A stretch of 64,000 nucleotides of DNA from contig UQKB01000004.1 in NCBI GenBank assembly GCA_900541565.1, positions 86,202 through 150,201 on the forward strand, written 5' to 3'. Source of the stretch: an uncultured Oscillospiraceae bacterium (GTDB lineage: Bacteria > Bacillota > Clostridia > Oscillospirales > Acutalibacteraceae). Below the pieces are notes generated by a model that ran no database searches, was not told the origin of the DNA, and saw only the letters and a list, made by a program, of their open reading frames with translations. Shown in pieces: positions 42,854 through 51,983 of this stretch (within the stretch, counting starts at the first letter, position 1; every line of letters begins with the position of its first letter). Made by a program: the position numbers and the translations under genes.

Positions 42854-44028
42854 ATAGAAGAAAAAAGAAGAAACAAACCTTTTCCGCCGTGCAGACGGCC
42901 TGCACGGAGCGCCGCAGCGTACATCCGTTTACAGAGCTCAACGGATATGTACCGCTGAAGACAGCGCAGCATGGGCTGTATGCCGCTATGCGGGAGGCAA
43001 TCCCTATTATTGACGCTGCAATTTTAAAAACGGTGCGGCTTGTGGGCGATTTTACGGTGAAATGCCAAAGCGTGCAGGTGCAACGGCAGCTGGGGAATTT
43101 TTTAAAAAATGTACAGGTAGGCGGATGCGCCTGCGGCATTATGCCGTTTTTATCCTCCTATCTGGAGCAGATGTTGACCTACGGTACGGCAGTAGGGGAA
43201 ATTGTGTTATCGGCAGACGGGCGGTCGATCGGCGCGCTGTACAATGCAGATCTGGACAATATTGTGCTGCGGGCGGAGCAAAATCCGTTGGAGGCAACCG
43301 TTTATTGCCGGGATGATGCAGGTCGCTGCATCCCGGCTCCGTACCAGGCGCTGCTTTGTGTAACGCCGCTAAACCCCAAGCCGGGGTCTCTTGCAGGAAC
43401 ATCTGTACTCAGCGGGCTTCCGTTTGTAAGCGGGATTCTTTTAAAAATTCTGCATACGATCGGCGTGAATTGGGAGCGTGTGGGAAACGTGCGCTTTGCG
43501 GTAACATATAAACCCTCCGGGGATGTATCGGAACGTGCTTTTACAAGAGAGCGTGCACAGCAAATTGCCGACCAGTGGGGGAAGGCCATGCGCAACACAG
43601 GGCAGATCAGCGATTTTGTTTCGGTCGGCGATGTAAATATCCGGGTTATTGGTGCAGACAACCAGGTGCTGGACAGCGAAGTACCTGTCAGGCAGATATT
43701 GGAACAAATTGTTGCAAAGCTTTCCATCCCTCCGTTTTTACTGGGGCTTTCCTGGTCAAGTACGGAGCGGATGTCCAGCCAGCAGGCGGATATCCTGACA
43801 AGCGAGCTGGAGTATTACAGAAACCTTTTAAACCCTGTTATACAAAAAATATGCAGCTTGTGGCTGCGTCTGCACGGCTTTGAAGAAACGTTTGAAGTGT
43901 GCTGGAGCAATATCAATCTGCAGGATGAAGTAGAGCTTGCAAACGCAAGACTTTTGCGCGCGCAGGCAGAAAAAACAGAACGAGAAACACAAGGGGGGAC
44001 ACAAAATGAAGCAGGGGCAAATTATTAA
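42841..44028 (+). CDS. phage portal protein
   Basis: A 395-residue protein that fits a portal: placed between terL and the capsid protease, with a basic N-terminus, a mixed clip/stem middle (PFVSGILLKILHTIGVNWERVGN) and a long C-terminal helix region with SKxSIPPFLLG-like motif (LSIPPFLLGLSWSSTERMSS). Portals form the dodecameric DNA gate at one capsid vertex. GTG 42841 follows AGGAGG within terL. Confidence 0.85.
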   Translation: MGFIDRRKKKKQTFSAVQTACTERRSVHPFTELNGYVPLKTAQHGLYAAMREAIPIIDAAILKTVRLVGDFTVKCQSVQVQRQLGNFLKNVQVGGCACGIMPFLSSYLEQMLTYGTAVGEIVLSADGRSIGALYNADLDNIVLRAEQNPLEATVYCRDDAGRCIPAPYQALLCVTPLNPKPGSLAGTSVLSGLPFVSGILLKILHTIGVNWERVGNVRFAVTYKPSGDVSERAFTRERAQQIADQWGKAMRNTGQISDFVSVGDVNIRVIGADNQVLDSEVPVRQILEQIVAKLSIPPFLLGLSWSSTERMSSQQADILTSELEYYRNLLNPVIQKICSLWLRLHGFEETFEVCWSNINLQDEVELANARLLRAQAEKTERETQGGTQNEAGANY

Positions 44029-44980
44029 GAGTACAGCGCAGGCGCTTAAGCCAGAGGAGTTGGCGCAGATTCATACCTATACCCGCCGGGAAATGACGCA
44101 AGAAGAAATTTACACCTTTTCGGTTGTTTTATGTGACAATGACATTGACCGGGATTTTGAATGCTTTGACGAGGAAGCGCTTTATACGCTTAAAAGCCTT
44201 TTTGTGGGGAAAACAGGCATTTTTAACCACGACTTAAAGGCGGAAAACCAAACGGCGCGTATTTACGACTGCTATGTGGAGCGGCTACAGGACAGAAAAA
44301 CGCAGACAGGAAGGCCCTATATGCGTCTGGTGGGCAAGGCATACCTGCCGCGTTGTGCAAAAAATGAGGATCTGATCCTGGCGCTGGACAGCGGCATCCA
44401 AAAAGAGGTCAGCGTAGGCTGTGCAATAAGCAGGCGCATATGCTCTATCTGTGGGGAGGATATAGGCATCTGTGCGCATCAGAAAGGAAAAAAATACCGC
44501 GGACAGCTATGTTACGCTACATTAAGCGGTATAACGGACGCTTATGAATGGAGCTTTGTCGCGGTGCCCGCGCAAAGGCAGGCCGGTGTGTTGAAAGCGT
44601 TAAAAAAAGAGGATATGGGAGGAAACACCTTGCAAAACATTATAAAAAGTCTTTGTGCACAGCAGCCGGTCACGCTGTCTGCGCAGGATGCCCAGGCATT
44701 GTATGCGCACATTCACAGGCTGGAATGCGATGCGGACTACGGAAGAGCTTACAGGCAGGAGTTAAAAGAAGAGGTTGTTCGGCTGAGCATGCTGGTGCAG
44801 CCGGAAATTGCAAAGGAAACCATGCAAAGCCTAACCGAGAAAATGGACATACAAGAGCTCAAGGCCTTTAAAAAAGGGTATATGGAAAAAAGCGCAAAAG
44901 CTTTGCCGTTACGGCCGCAGCTTTTTGGGGCCAGAGAAAGCGGAAAAAAGACAGAAGAAAACACGGATTACAAAATTTAA
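44006..44980 (+). CDS. prohead protease/scaffold-like protein
   Basis: A 324-residue protein between portal and capsid genes. The first 200 residues follow the pattern of clostridial prohead proteases (DNDIDRDFECF, GKTGIFNHD, KEVSVGC, then Cys-x2-Cys...Cys-x-His and AYEWSFVAVPAQ). The remainder is helical, like a scaffold. It probably shapes or matures the capsid. A zinc-like cluster, CSICGEDIGICAH, lies near residue 150. ATG 44006 has AGGGGGGA upstream and overlaps the portal end. Confidence 0.7.
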   Translation: MKQGQIIKSTAQALKPEELAQIHTYTRREMTQEEIYTFSVVLCDNDIDRDFECFDEEALYTLKSLFVGKTGIFNHDLKAENQTARIYDCYVERLQDRKTQTGRPYMRLVGKAYLPRCAKNEDLILALDSGIQKEVSVGCAISRRICSICGEDIGICAHQKGKKYRGQLCYATLSGITDAYEWSFVAVPAQRQAGVLKALKKEDMGGNTLQNIIKSLCAQQPVTLSAQDAQALYAHIHRLECDADYGRAYRQELKEEVVRLSMLVQPEIAKETMQSLTEKMDIQELKAFKKGYMEKSAKALPLRPQLFGARESGKKTEENTDYKI

Positions 44981-45094
44981 CAGATAAAACAGATCCGGCA
45001 GCAGGAAACGCGGCCCGTAAGGCGAAAAAGATTGCCTGAACCAGGCCGGTTTTGGTTTTATCATGTGAAGGAACAACAGAAAGGAAGCTAAAAA

Positions 45095-45430
45095 ATGAAT
45101 GTAAGTTTTAACGGATATGATGAAAAAGTATTGACTTTTGCATGCACGGACAAGCTGGAAAAGGGCACGCCGGTAAAGCTTTCGGGCAATGGTACGGTTG
45201 CGGCCTGCGCAGACGACGATGTGTTTATCGGCGTTGTGCTCTCTGTGCGCGACGGATTTGCCGCTGTGCAAACGGGCGGCTATGTACAGCTGGTGCCTTC
45301 CGGCAGCGTTGCAATTGGGTATCAGAAAATTTCGGCCGCAACAGACGGTAAGGTCAAAGCGGACACAGACAATGGGCGTGAATATTTGGTGCTGCATACA
45401 GCGGCAGACAATGTAGGCATCATTCTTTAA
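45095..45430 (+). CDS. small head protein, possible capsid decoration
   Basis: A 111-residue beta-rich protein immediately before the capsid gene. The pattern KGTPVKLSGNGTVAACADDDVFIGVVLSV resembles DUF2190-like head stabilisation proteins. GGAAG precedes ATG 45095. The 114-base gap before it has no clear gene. Confidence 0.65.
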   Translation: MNVSFNGYDEKVLTFACTDKLEKGTPVKLSGNGTVAACADDDVFIGVVLSVRDGFAAVQTGGYVQLVPSGSVAIGYQKISAATDGKVKADTDNGREYLVLHTAADNVGIIL

Positions 45431-45453
45431 CCATTACAAGGAGGCAACAAATT

Positions 45454-46461
45454 ATGGCATTATATGAAACGATAACGCTGGAAAAGGGTATGTACGGTGC
45501 AAGAGGAAAAAGCATGACGCAGATATTGGAGGAACTGGATCCTTCAGAAAACTACCGCGACACAGCCTTGGAAGGCCTGGACGCTTTTCAGCGGCAGCTT
45601 AAGCGGTTTGATATTAAGGTAAGCGGCGCGCATTCGGACAGCGTGGAAAAATTTTTTCAGAGCAGTTCATCCGCGGCCCTTTTTCCGGAATATATAGGCC
45701 GCGCCGTCAAGCAGGGGATGGAGGCGGCGGACATTCTTCCCAATATCATTGCCGCGGTAACAAAAATTGACGGAATGGATTACCGCAGCATCGTGTCTAC
45801 ACCCACGCAGGACGATAAGGAATTAAAACCGGTGGCAGAGGGTGCAACGATTCCGCAAACTGTGGTAAAAACGCAGGAAAATCTTGTAAAGCTGCATAAA
45901 AGAGGCAGAATGCTGGTCTCTTCCTATGAAGCGCTGCGCTTTCAGCGGTTGGATCTTTTTACCGTAACGCTGCGGCAGATCGGCGCGTATATTGCAAGGG
46001 CGCAGTTAAAAGATGCGGTAGACGTGCTGCTCAATGGCGATGGAAACAGCAACCCGGCCGGTGCAGTTGCGGCTGAGGGCCAAACACTTGCATACAGCGA
46101 CCTGCTGAAGCTTTGGGGAGCGCTTTCCCCATATGAGCTTAATACGATTTTGGCTCCTACGGCGGTTGTCCAGAAAATTTTGGCTATGACAGAAATGCAG
46201 GACGCGCAGGCGGGGCTGACATTCCAGGGGACAGGTAAAATGGTAACGCCTATGGGCGCGACACTGCTGCATGTACCGTCCATGGAAGGAAATACGATCA
46301 TTGGACTTGATAAAAACTGCGCACTGGAAATGGTACAGGCAGGGGAAGTCATCACCGACTATGATAAGCTGATTGACCGGCAGCTGGAGCGCGCGACGAT
46401 CAGCTGTATTGCCGGATTTGCAAAAATCTTTACCGACTCTGCCAAAAAGCTGACATTTTAA
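45454..46461 (+). CDS. major capsid protein, HK97-like
   Basis: A 335-residue protein with HK97-fold features: an N-terminal helical arm with GARGKSMTQILEELD, then an E-loop/P-domain-like stretch (ATIPQTVVKTQENLVKLHKRGRMLVSSYEAL) and the A-domain region INxAxxDVLLNGDGNSNP. It follows the decoration-like gene and precedes connectors, as expected. GGAGG is nine bases before ATG 45454. Confidence 0.85.
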   Translation: MALYETITLEKGMYGARGKSMTQILEELDPSENYRDTALEGLDAFQRQLKRFDIKVSGAHSDSVEKFFQSSSSAALFPEYIGRAVKQGMEAADILPNIIAAVTKIDGMDYRSIVSTPTQDDKELKPVAEGATIPQTVVKTQENLVKLHKRGRMLVSSYEALRFQRLDLFTVTLRQIGAYIARAQLKDAVDVLLNGDGNSNPAGAVAAEGQTLAYSDLLKLWGALSPYELNTILAPTAVVQKILAMTEMQDAQAGLTFQGTGKMVTPMGATLLHVPSMEGNTIIGLDKNCALEMVQAGEVITDYDKLIDRQLERATISCIAGFAKIFTDSAKKLTF

Positions 46462-46478
46462 CACATGGGGGCGGCGGT

Positions 46479-46841
46479 ATGAACTTTAAAGAGGTATACG
46501 AACGTTTTTTACTGATTGCAGACATGGATCAGGAAGAGGGTTCCAAGTGGGCCGTGCTGTGTAACGAGGCAATAGAGGATATACAGAATATGTGCAAAAG
46601 CAGTACGGATATACAGTCAAACGGCAGGCGGCTTTCAGCCGCTGCCGCTGCCCTGGCATTTTACAAAATGGCGCTTATGCAAAGCGCCGCGGAGGATGTT
46701 TCTTCTTTTAAGGCGGGCGACGTAAGCATTCAAATGGGAAGTCGCTGCGCAAAGGCACAGCAGGCCTGGCTTTGTGCAAAAGCGCATATCAGCGACCTGA
46801 TATGCGACGAAGATTTCTTTTTTGAACAGGTGAAGATATGA
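46479..46841 (+). CDS. head-tail connector-like protein 1
   Basis: A 120-residue, mainly helical protein directly after the capsid gene, where gp6/gp15-type adaptors lie in HK97-like phages. It has no strong motif; the call is by place, size and helical content. It overlaps the next gene by four bases. Confidence 0.55.
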   Translation: MNFKEVYERFLLIADMDQEEGSKWAVLCNEAIEDIQNMCKSSTDIQSNGRRLSAAAAALAFYKMALMQSAAEDVSSFKAGDVSIQMGSRCAKAQQAWLCAKAHISDLICDEDFFFEQVKI

Positions 46842-47206
46842 ACACGTATACGATGAAAACCATACAAAGGTTGATTAAAACCTTTGGAAATACAATTGAG
46901 GTGCTGTTGGACGGACAGCTGCAAGAAACAGGAAGAGCGTTTATACAGCCTTTGCGCTATAAGAATAAGATGTATCTTGACGGCTATTATCTGCCGCCGG
47001 GCTATTGTGACGGAGGGCATTTTCTTTATATAGGCCCGCCGGATATTCATTTTGTGCGCCCGTATGAAAAGCTTGTGATCCGCTGCGAAGATCTGGATGA
47101 AAGCTATACGGTTAAGCGTGCGGAAACCTATAAATTTGCGGGCAAGCCCGTTTATGTATGGGCTGTGCTTACGCCCTGTACTGCTGATTTGGAAGAAAAC
47201 GTGTAG
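46838..47206 (+). CDS. head-tail connector/stopper-like protein 2
   Basis: A 122-residue beta-rich protein, start overlapping the previous stop (ATGA). Size and position fit a head-closure or stopper protein (gp16 or gpFII type). No diagnostic motif seen. Confidence 0.5.
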   Translation: MNTYTMKTIQRLIKTFGNTIEVLLDGQLQETGRAFIQPLRYKNKMYLDGYYLPPGYCDGGHFLYIGPPDIHFVRPYEKLVIRCEDLDESYTVKRAETYKFAGKPVYVWAVLTPCTADLEENV

Positions 47207-47227
47207 AGGCAAACAGGAGGGAACGGT

Positions 47228-47998
47228 ATGAAAACGGCGCAGGAAACCGTGCAATCTGTTTTAGAATGGTTGATGGCCGGGGAAGAGCTGCAGGAGGTTG
47301 ATTTTGTTCCGTCTTACCAAAGCAAAAGCTTTGCGGTCCCGGTTAAAAAACCGGTGGCTGCGGTAGGAGGACATAGTATTTTTGCCCGTGCAGAGGGCAA
47401 AAGCAGCGAGATACAGGCGATACAGGAGAAAGGCGTTGAGATAGCGGTAGATGTATATGTTCCTGTTCTGGAAGGCGGGGCGGCCTGTGTGCAGCTGCTG
47501 GATAAAATAAGCGCCAGGCTTTTGGAGGATGTACAGGAAGGCCGGTATGAGATTAAAACGGGTACAGTGCAGTATCAGAGCAACACAGGCGCGTTTACAG
47601 CGCAGCTTTTACTTACCATAACGCAAATACAGGCATCCCAGCAGGAAGCGGACAAAAGAAATGTGATTATGCATGTAAACGGCGTCCGGTTTTATGCACA
47701 AAATGTGACAGTAACGGAAATAGACGACCTGTACCCGATAGAGTGTTATGGGGAAAGGACGCCGTATGCTTCAATCAACCGTGGGCAGCGCTTTGAAGTC
47801 GTTATTCAAAAGCCTGTGGCAAAGGACAATCTGTCGGAAGCGTTTACACAGGCAAATGCAACGGTATCTGTACGCAATGCAGGCGGCAGCATCTATCTGT
47901 ACGGCTGTAATGTAAAGCGCATAGAAAGCCATGTGGAAAATGGACTTTATTATATGGATACCATTTTATTGACGGCAGAAAGAAAGGTAACCGTATAG
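47228..47998 (+). CDS. tail protein with terminator-like N-half and unknown C-half
   Basis: A 256-residue protein. Residues 1-135 look like a tail-terminator or completion protein (VLEWL near the start, VYVPVLEGG, a final strand LLLTITQIQ). Residues 136-256 (MHVNGVRFYAQNVTVTE ... MDTILLTAERKVTV) are a separate beta-rich domain I cannot place. In PBSX-type order sheath and tube genes would follow here, but the next gene encodes only 52 residues. GGAGG precedes ATG 47228. Confidence 0.6.
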   Translation: MKTAQETVQSVLEWLMAGEELQEVDFVPSYQSKSFAVPVKKPVAAVGGHSIFARAEGKSSEIQAIQEKGVEIAVDVYVPVLEGGAACVQLLDKISARLLEDVQEGRYEIKTGTVQYQSNTGAFTAQLLLTITQIQASQQEADKRNVIMHVNGVRFYAQNVTVTEIDDLYPIECYGERTPYASINRGQRFEVVIQKPVAKDNLSEAFTQANATVSVRNAGGSIYLYGCNVKRIESHVENGLYYMDTILLTAERKVTV

Positions 47999-48011
47999 AA
48001 AGGAGCGTAAA

Positions 48012-48170
48012 ATGGAAATGCAGACAAAATATACAGCCCTGCAGCAGGAGCTGGCCCAACGTTATATGGAGGAGGCAGAAAACGCAAGGCTGCTGTCGGA
48101 TGTTTTTGAACGTGACAGCCGCCGTTACCAAAATGCGCTTAAAGAAGAAGAGGAGGTGCAGGTTCTGTGA
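48012..48170 (+). CDS. 52-residue helical peptide in the tape-measure position
   Basis: A short gene with AAAGGAG nine bases before ATG 48012; its TGA overlaps the next start (GTGA). It is almost entirely charged and helical (LQQELAQRYMEEAENARLL ... NALKEEEEV). Its place, just before the LysM/XkdP gene, is that of the tape-measure gene in contractile-tail phages. The function is unknown. The coupling and ribosome site support real translation. Confidence 0.7.
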   Translation: MEMQTKYTALQQELAQRYMEEAENARLLSDVFERDSRRYQNALKEEEEVQVL

Positions 48171-48691
48171 ACCACCCACCTATACGGTACAGAGGCGTAG
48201 AACTGCACCACAATCCCAAGAGCATACAAATAGAAGAGAACAAAAGCTACAGTGAATATTTTTTTGCCAACGCGCCGGGAGCTGTGCAGGAATCCGGAAA
48301 AAGGGCGCGGGTTGTATCAGGAGAAGGGGAATTTTTTGGTGAAAATTGCCTTGCGCAATATCATGCGGTGTTGGAGTTGTTTACAAGCAGAGAGGGCGGG
48401 CTTTTGTCTGTAAGCGGATATGCGCCGTTTTATGCGCGTTTTGTGTCGTTTACGCTGACACAGCCGCCCCTGGAAAATTTTTTGAGCTATCGCTTTGTTT
48501 TTGTCGAGGACATGTCGCAGATGCCGCAGGGAACAAAAGTCAACCAGCAAACGCATACGGTAACAGAAAATCAAACGCTTTGGGATATTGCCTACCAGTA
48601 TGGCATACCGATAGAATCGCTTTTGACAAACAATCCCTGGATAAGCAGGCCAGATGCGCTGACAGCCGGGCAAGAGGTGAGGCTTTTATGA
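48167..48691 (+). CDS. XkdP-like baseplate protein with LysM domain
   Basis: A 174-residue protein resembling PBSX XkdP. The N-terminal 120 residues are beta-rich. Residues 128-174 form a LysM domain (VTENQTLWDIAYQYGIP). In PBSX and related tails this protein joins tail tube and baseplate hub; LysM may help in peptidoglycan contact. GTG 48167 overlaps the 52-residue peptide, and its end overlaps the next gene (ATGA). Confidence 0.82.
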   Translation: MNHPPIRYRGVELHHNPKSIQIEENKSYSEYFFANAPGAVQESGKRARVVSGEGEFFGENCLAQYHAVLELFTSREGGLLSVSGYAPFYARFVSFTLTQPPLENFLSYRFVFVEDMSQMPQGTKVNQQTHTVTENQTLWDIAYQYGIPIESLLTNNPWISRPDALTAGQEVRLL

Positions 48692-49629
48692 CGTTTACGG
48701 CAATTACCGCCGACGGAAAAATGTTTACGCTTGGCAGCCCGCTGTCCTGCCGTATAGAGTATGAGCAGGGAGTGCCGGCAGATGCTTTAACAGCCGTTTT
48801 TCCTTATATGTTTGATATACCACAGCTTGCGTATATGATGGTGCAGAAGGACAAAAAGCCCGTTTTTACAGGAGTGGTTGACGAGCAGCGCTTTTTGTCT
48901 GTAGAAGGAGAAGGCACGGTTATGCTTTCTGCAAGAAGTCTGGCGGCACTGCTGCTTGACAACGAAGCAATGCCGCAAAGCTATAACAGCCCGGATGCGC
49001 AGACGATTTTTATGCGGCATATCCAACCGCTTGGCATTATGCAATACAGCTGCGAAAAAAAGCCGAAAGCGGCAAGCTTTACGGTGGATAAAGGGTCGAC
49101 GCATTGGCAGGTTCTTGAAAGCTTTTGCAAAACCTGCCTGGACAGCTACCCTGCGGTAGATGAAGCCGGACGGGTATGTATGTGCGGACGGCCAGGCGGA
49201 GAAGATACGCTTTTGTTTGCAAACACAGGCGACGGAATCCGCTTCACCAGGTTTGAAAAAACAGTGAAACGGTGTAAACGGCTGTCGGAGGTGCTTGTAA
49301 AAACATCTGTAGACGGCTCTTATTCAATGCCGGTGCAAAACGATACCGCCCTTTTGGATGGAGTTATAAGGCGGCGGTATTTAAATGCATCGGAACTGTC
49401 TGGAAACAGTGTATTGGATGCGGATAAGATGATCCGGGAAGGGGAATATGCATCGTTTGAAATTACACTTAGCTGCCCCTGCTCCCTTTTAGGCTGTATG
49501 GGGCGTAACGCACAGATTTTGTATGGAGAAGAAACATACAGCGGATTGTATATCAGCGGGCTGCAGTATACCTGTGCGCAGGAAGAGGAAAAAACGGTGC
49601 TGATATTTTCAAAATGCAGGAAGGAATAA
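48688..49629 (+). CDS. XkdQ-like baseplate hub protein
   Basis: A 313-residue protein matching the gpD/gp44/XkdQ hub family in size, place and pattern (an early beta-barrel region, later GSTHWQVLESFCKTC and DAGRVCM-like strand, and GLYISGLQYT near the end). The hub forms the trimeric core of the baseplate. I chose ATG 48688 at the overlap with the upstream gene; the frame itself is open from 48346. Confidence 0.78.
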   Translation: MTFTAITADGKMFTLGSPLSCRIEYEQGVPADALTAVFPYMFDIPQLAYMMVQKDKKPVFTGVVDEQRFLSVEGEGTVMLSARSLAALLLDNEAMPQSYNSPDAQTIFMRHIQPLGIMQYSCEKKPKAASFTVDKGSTHWQVLESFCKTCLDSYPAVDEAGRVCMCGRPGGEDTLLFANTGDGIRFTRFEKTVKRCKRLSEVLVKTSVDGSYSMPVQNDTALLDGVIRRRYLNASELSGNSVLDADKMIREGEYASFEITLSCPCSLLGCMGRNAQILYGEETYSGLYISGLQYTCAQEEEKTVLIFSKCRKE

Positions 49630-49633
49630 AATT

Positions 49634-49981
49634 ATGTGGCTTTTAAAAAATATGGCGCAAAATGGAAAGGCAGAGAAAAAAGCAGACAAAGGAAAAATAT
49701 CGTCTGTATCCCAATCTTTTGTTACAGTACAGGCTGCGCTTGAACACCGGAAAATTCCGGTAGTCTGTCCATATGGGCTTGCATATGTACCGGCCCCGGG
49801 GGAAGAATGCGTGATGCTCCCTCTGCAAAACGGGCAGATCTGCATTGGTGCTCCCGTAAAAGATAAGGAGTTGCAGCCGGGGGAAATTATGCTGTACTCT
49901 GCCGGCGGCGCAACGTTGGTTTTAAAAAATGACGGGACAATTCTGGCAAACGGAAAAGTTTTGGAAGGCGGGGGTGGATAA
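49634..49981 (+). CDS. baseplate spike/gpV-like protein
   Basis: A 115-residue protein. SSVSQSFVTVQAAL... resembles the OB-fold start of baseplate assembly protein V (spike base), and the end, GATLVLKNDGTILANGKV, matches the beta-helix tip seen in short spikes. PBSX-type XkdR is the positional equivalent. It would puncture the target envelope. Confidence 0.65.
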   Translation: MWLLKNMAQNGKAEKKADKGKISSVSQSFVTVQAALEHRKIPVVCPYGLAYVPAPGEECVMLPLQNGQICIGAPVKDKELQPGEIMLYSAGGATLVLKNDGTILANGKVLEGGGG

Positions 49982-50329
49982 ATGGATACAGCATTAAACG
50001 ATGCAGGGGATTTCGCCCTGGACGACAGAGGAATGCCTTATCTTTTAAGCGGCCTTGCAGAGCTGATGCAACGGGTAAAGCTGTGTTTACAGATAAAAAA
50101 GGGAAGCTTTCTTTATGACCGCAGTCTGGGATCGGAGCTCCATATGCTGGAACGCGGCACGGAGCTTTTGCAGCAGAGAGCGCAGATGCTTGTATATGAA
50201 GCGGTTGCCGCAGTGCCACAGGTCAGGCTTTACAATATTCAGGCCGAATTTCCCCAGGACGGCCCTTTGAAACTATCTCTTGATATCGATTTTGCCGGGG
50301 AAAAGGGAAAACTGGAGGTGACGCTTTGA
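49982..50329 (+). CDS. gp25/XkdS-like baseplate protein
   Basis: A 115-residue protein of the GPW/gp25 type (MQRVKLCLQIKKGSFLYDRSLGSEL). It forms part of the baseplate wedge in contractile systems and normally anchors the sheath. It starts one base after the previous stop and overlaps the next start. Presence of a sheath-initiating protein without any visible sheath gene is notable. Confidence 0.8.
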   Translation: MDTALNDAGDFALDDRGMPYLLSGLAELMQRVKLCLQIKKGSFLYDRSLGSELHMLERGTELLQQRAQMLVYEAVAAVPQVRLYNIQAEFPQDGPLKLSLDIDFAGEKGKLEVTL

Positions 50330-51399
50330 TGGACAGCTATCAGGAAATTTTGGACAGAATGAAAGCAAAGTATAAGGAGCTCAGCGGGTATGAGGCCGAC
50401 GGGGCCTCAGATATTGGTATACGGATGCAGGTGCTTGCAGGCGAAGTTTTTTCGCTTAGCTGCTATGCGCAGTGGATCATCAGACAGATGTTTCCGCAAA
50501 CGGCGCAGGGAGAGCAGCTGGACTACCATGCGCTTGAGCAGGGACTGACCAGAAAACCGGCAATTGCGGCAAAAGGGACATTGTCTTTTTATTTGGAAGA
50601 GGCGGCCAGTGAGGATATACAGATCCCTGCCGGCACGGTGTGCGCAACGGCGGGCGAAGATGCAATGCGTTTTGCAACAACAGAAAACGCAACGCTTTCC
50701 CAGGGAAGTACAGTGGCAGCCATTCCGGCTGTAGCACAGGAAGAAGGAGCAAGAGGAAATGTGGCGCCCCAAAGCATAACGGTCATGGTTACGCCGCCAG
50801 CGGGAATTGCTTATGTAAAAAATACCGTACCGTTTACGGGCGGAGAGGATGAAGAGACAGACGAACACCTGCGGCGGCGTATATTGGAAAATTTGCAAAA
50901 TCCGCCGCGTGGGACAAACAGCGCTTTTTATAAACAGGTGGCCGAAAGCGTAGACGGCGTATATTCTGCCGGCGTAGCGCCAAAGGAGCGCGGGACGGGA
51001 ACCGTCAATGTGTACATTGCAAAGCAGGGAACGACAGCGCCGCAATCGCTTGTAGAACAGGTACAGGAAAAATTGGAAGCGGAAAGAGAAATTAACGTGG
51101 ATGTCCTGGTGTCGTCTGCGCAGGCAGTCGCGTATGATGTGCATGCTGAAATAGAGATTGCAGACGGATATACATGGAGCGAAGTAAAAAGCCAATGTGA
51201 GCAGGCAATCGGCGCGTATTTTGATACAATCGGTGTTGGACAGGCTGTACGGACTTCCGGTATAGGGGAGGCAATTTTTCATGTGCCGGGAGTAAAAAGC
51301 TATATTTTTGACGATTATTATACAAACGATGTACAGGCGCTTGCATCTCAGCTTTATGTAGTAAGAAATATTGTATTGGCGAAAAGAGGGAGTACATAA
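50329..51399 (+). CDS. baseplate J-like protein (XkdT type)
   Basis: A 356-residue baseplate wedge protein. GEQLDYHALEQGLTRKPA, IPAGTVCAT, FTGGEDEETDEHLRRRILE and NPPRGTNSAFYK are typical of gpJ/XkdT. ATG 50329 overlaps the gp25 stop after GGAGGTG. The stop overlaps the next start, indicating coupled translation. Confidence 0.9.
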   Translation: MDSYQEILDRMKAKYKELSGYEADGASDIGIRMQVLAGEVFSLSCYAQWIIRQMFPQTAQGEQLDYHALEQGLTRKPAIAAKGTLSFYLEEAASEDIQIPAGTVCATAGEDAMRFATTENATLSQGSTVAAIPAVAQEEGARGNVAPQSITVMVTPPAGIAYVKNTVPFTGGEDEETDEHLRRRILENLQNPPRGTNSAFYKQVAESVDGVYSAGVAPKERGTGTVNVYIAKQGTTAPQSLVEQVQEKLEAEREINVDVLVSSAQAVAYDVHAEIEIADGYTWSEVKSQCEQAIGAYFDTIGVGQAVRTSGIGEAIFHVPGVKSYIFDDYYTNDVQALASQLYVVRNIVLAKRGST

Positions 51400-51965
51400 T
51401 GGGTGCGGTGGCATCTATGGTTCAAAAGCTTACGCCGCTTGGCGTTTACGCTTTGCAGCAGGACAGCGCGGTCTATAAAGAGCTGTGCGCGTACGCAGCA
51501 GCGCTGGATACCCTTGAAGCGACGCTTTTGCAGGCGCAGCAGGAATGCTTTATTTGTACGGCGCAGTCGTATGGACTGTCACAAAGGGAAATCAACGTAG
51601 GGCCGGTCAGGGAAGAACTTACTCTGGAAAAGCGCAGGGAAATGCTGTTGTCCAGGGCGGCCTTAAAGCAGGACGATTTTAATATAAGTGGCGTTGAACA
51701 GATGTTGAACGCGCTGGGATTGGAATTTGCGCTTTTTGAGCTTCCGCACCAGCAAATGCTCCATATTGATTGTAAAGGCAGCTATACACAGGCGCAGCGC
51801 GAATGGATTTGCTCACAGGCAATTGCACAGCTGCCTGCGCACCTGGACGTGCTGCTGGACTTTAGAAACCTGCAATGGAGCGTGATTGACGCAAAAAGCC
51901 TGACATTTGCTTCTATGGACGCCAAAGCAATGACATGGAAACAAATTGAGAGCTACGGAGTATGA
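51399..51965 (+). CDS. XkdU-like baseplate protein
   Basis: A 188-residue protein of the DUF2313/XkdU type, which follows gpJ in PBSX-like tails and links baseplate to fibres. An N-terminal helical part with a Cys-containing helix precedes KRREMLLSRAALKQDDFN and a short alpha/beta end. It starts on the last base of the gpJ stop. Confidence 0.8.
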   Translation: MGAVASMVQKLTPLGVYALQQDSAVYKELCAYAAALDTLEATLLQAQQECFICTAQSYGLSQREINVGPVREELTLEKRREMLLSRAALKQDDFNISGVEQMLNALGLEFALFELPHQQMLHIDCKGSYTQAQREWICSQAIAQLPAHLDVLLDFRNLQWSVIDAKSLTFASMDAKAMTWKQIESYGV

Positions 51966-51983
51966 TGGAAGGAAGGATAAAAA

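Noticed and set aside
50407..51414. Antisense frame of 335 codons opposite the baseplate J gene
   Set aside because: Overlaps a clear gpJ homologue completely, and the product is Cys/Arg/Tyr-rich with no recognisable motif or start signal.
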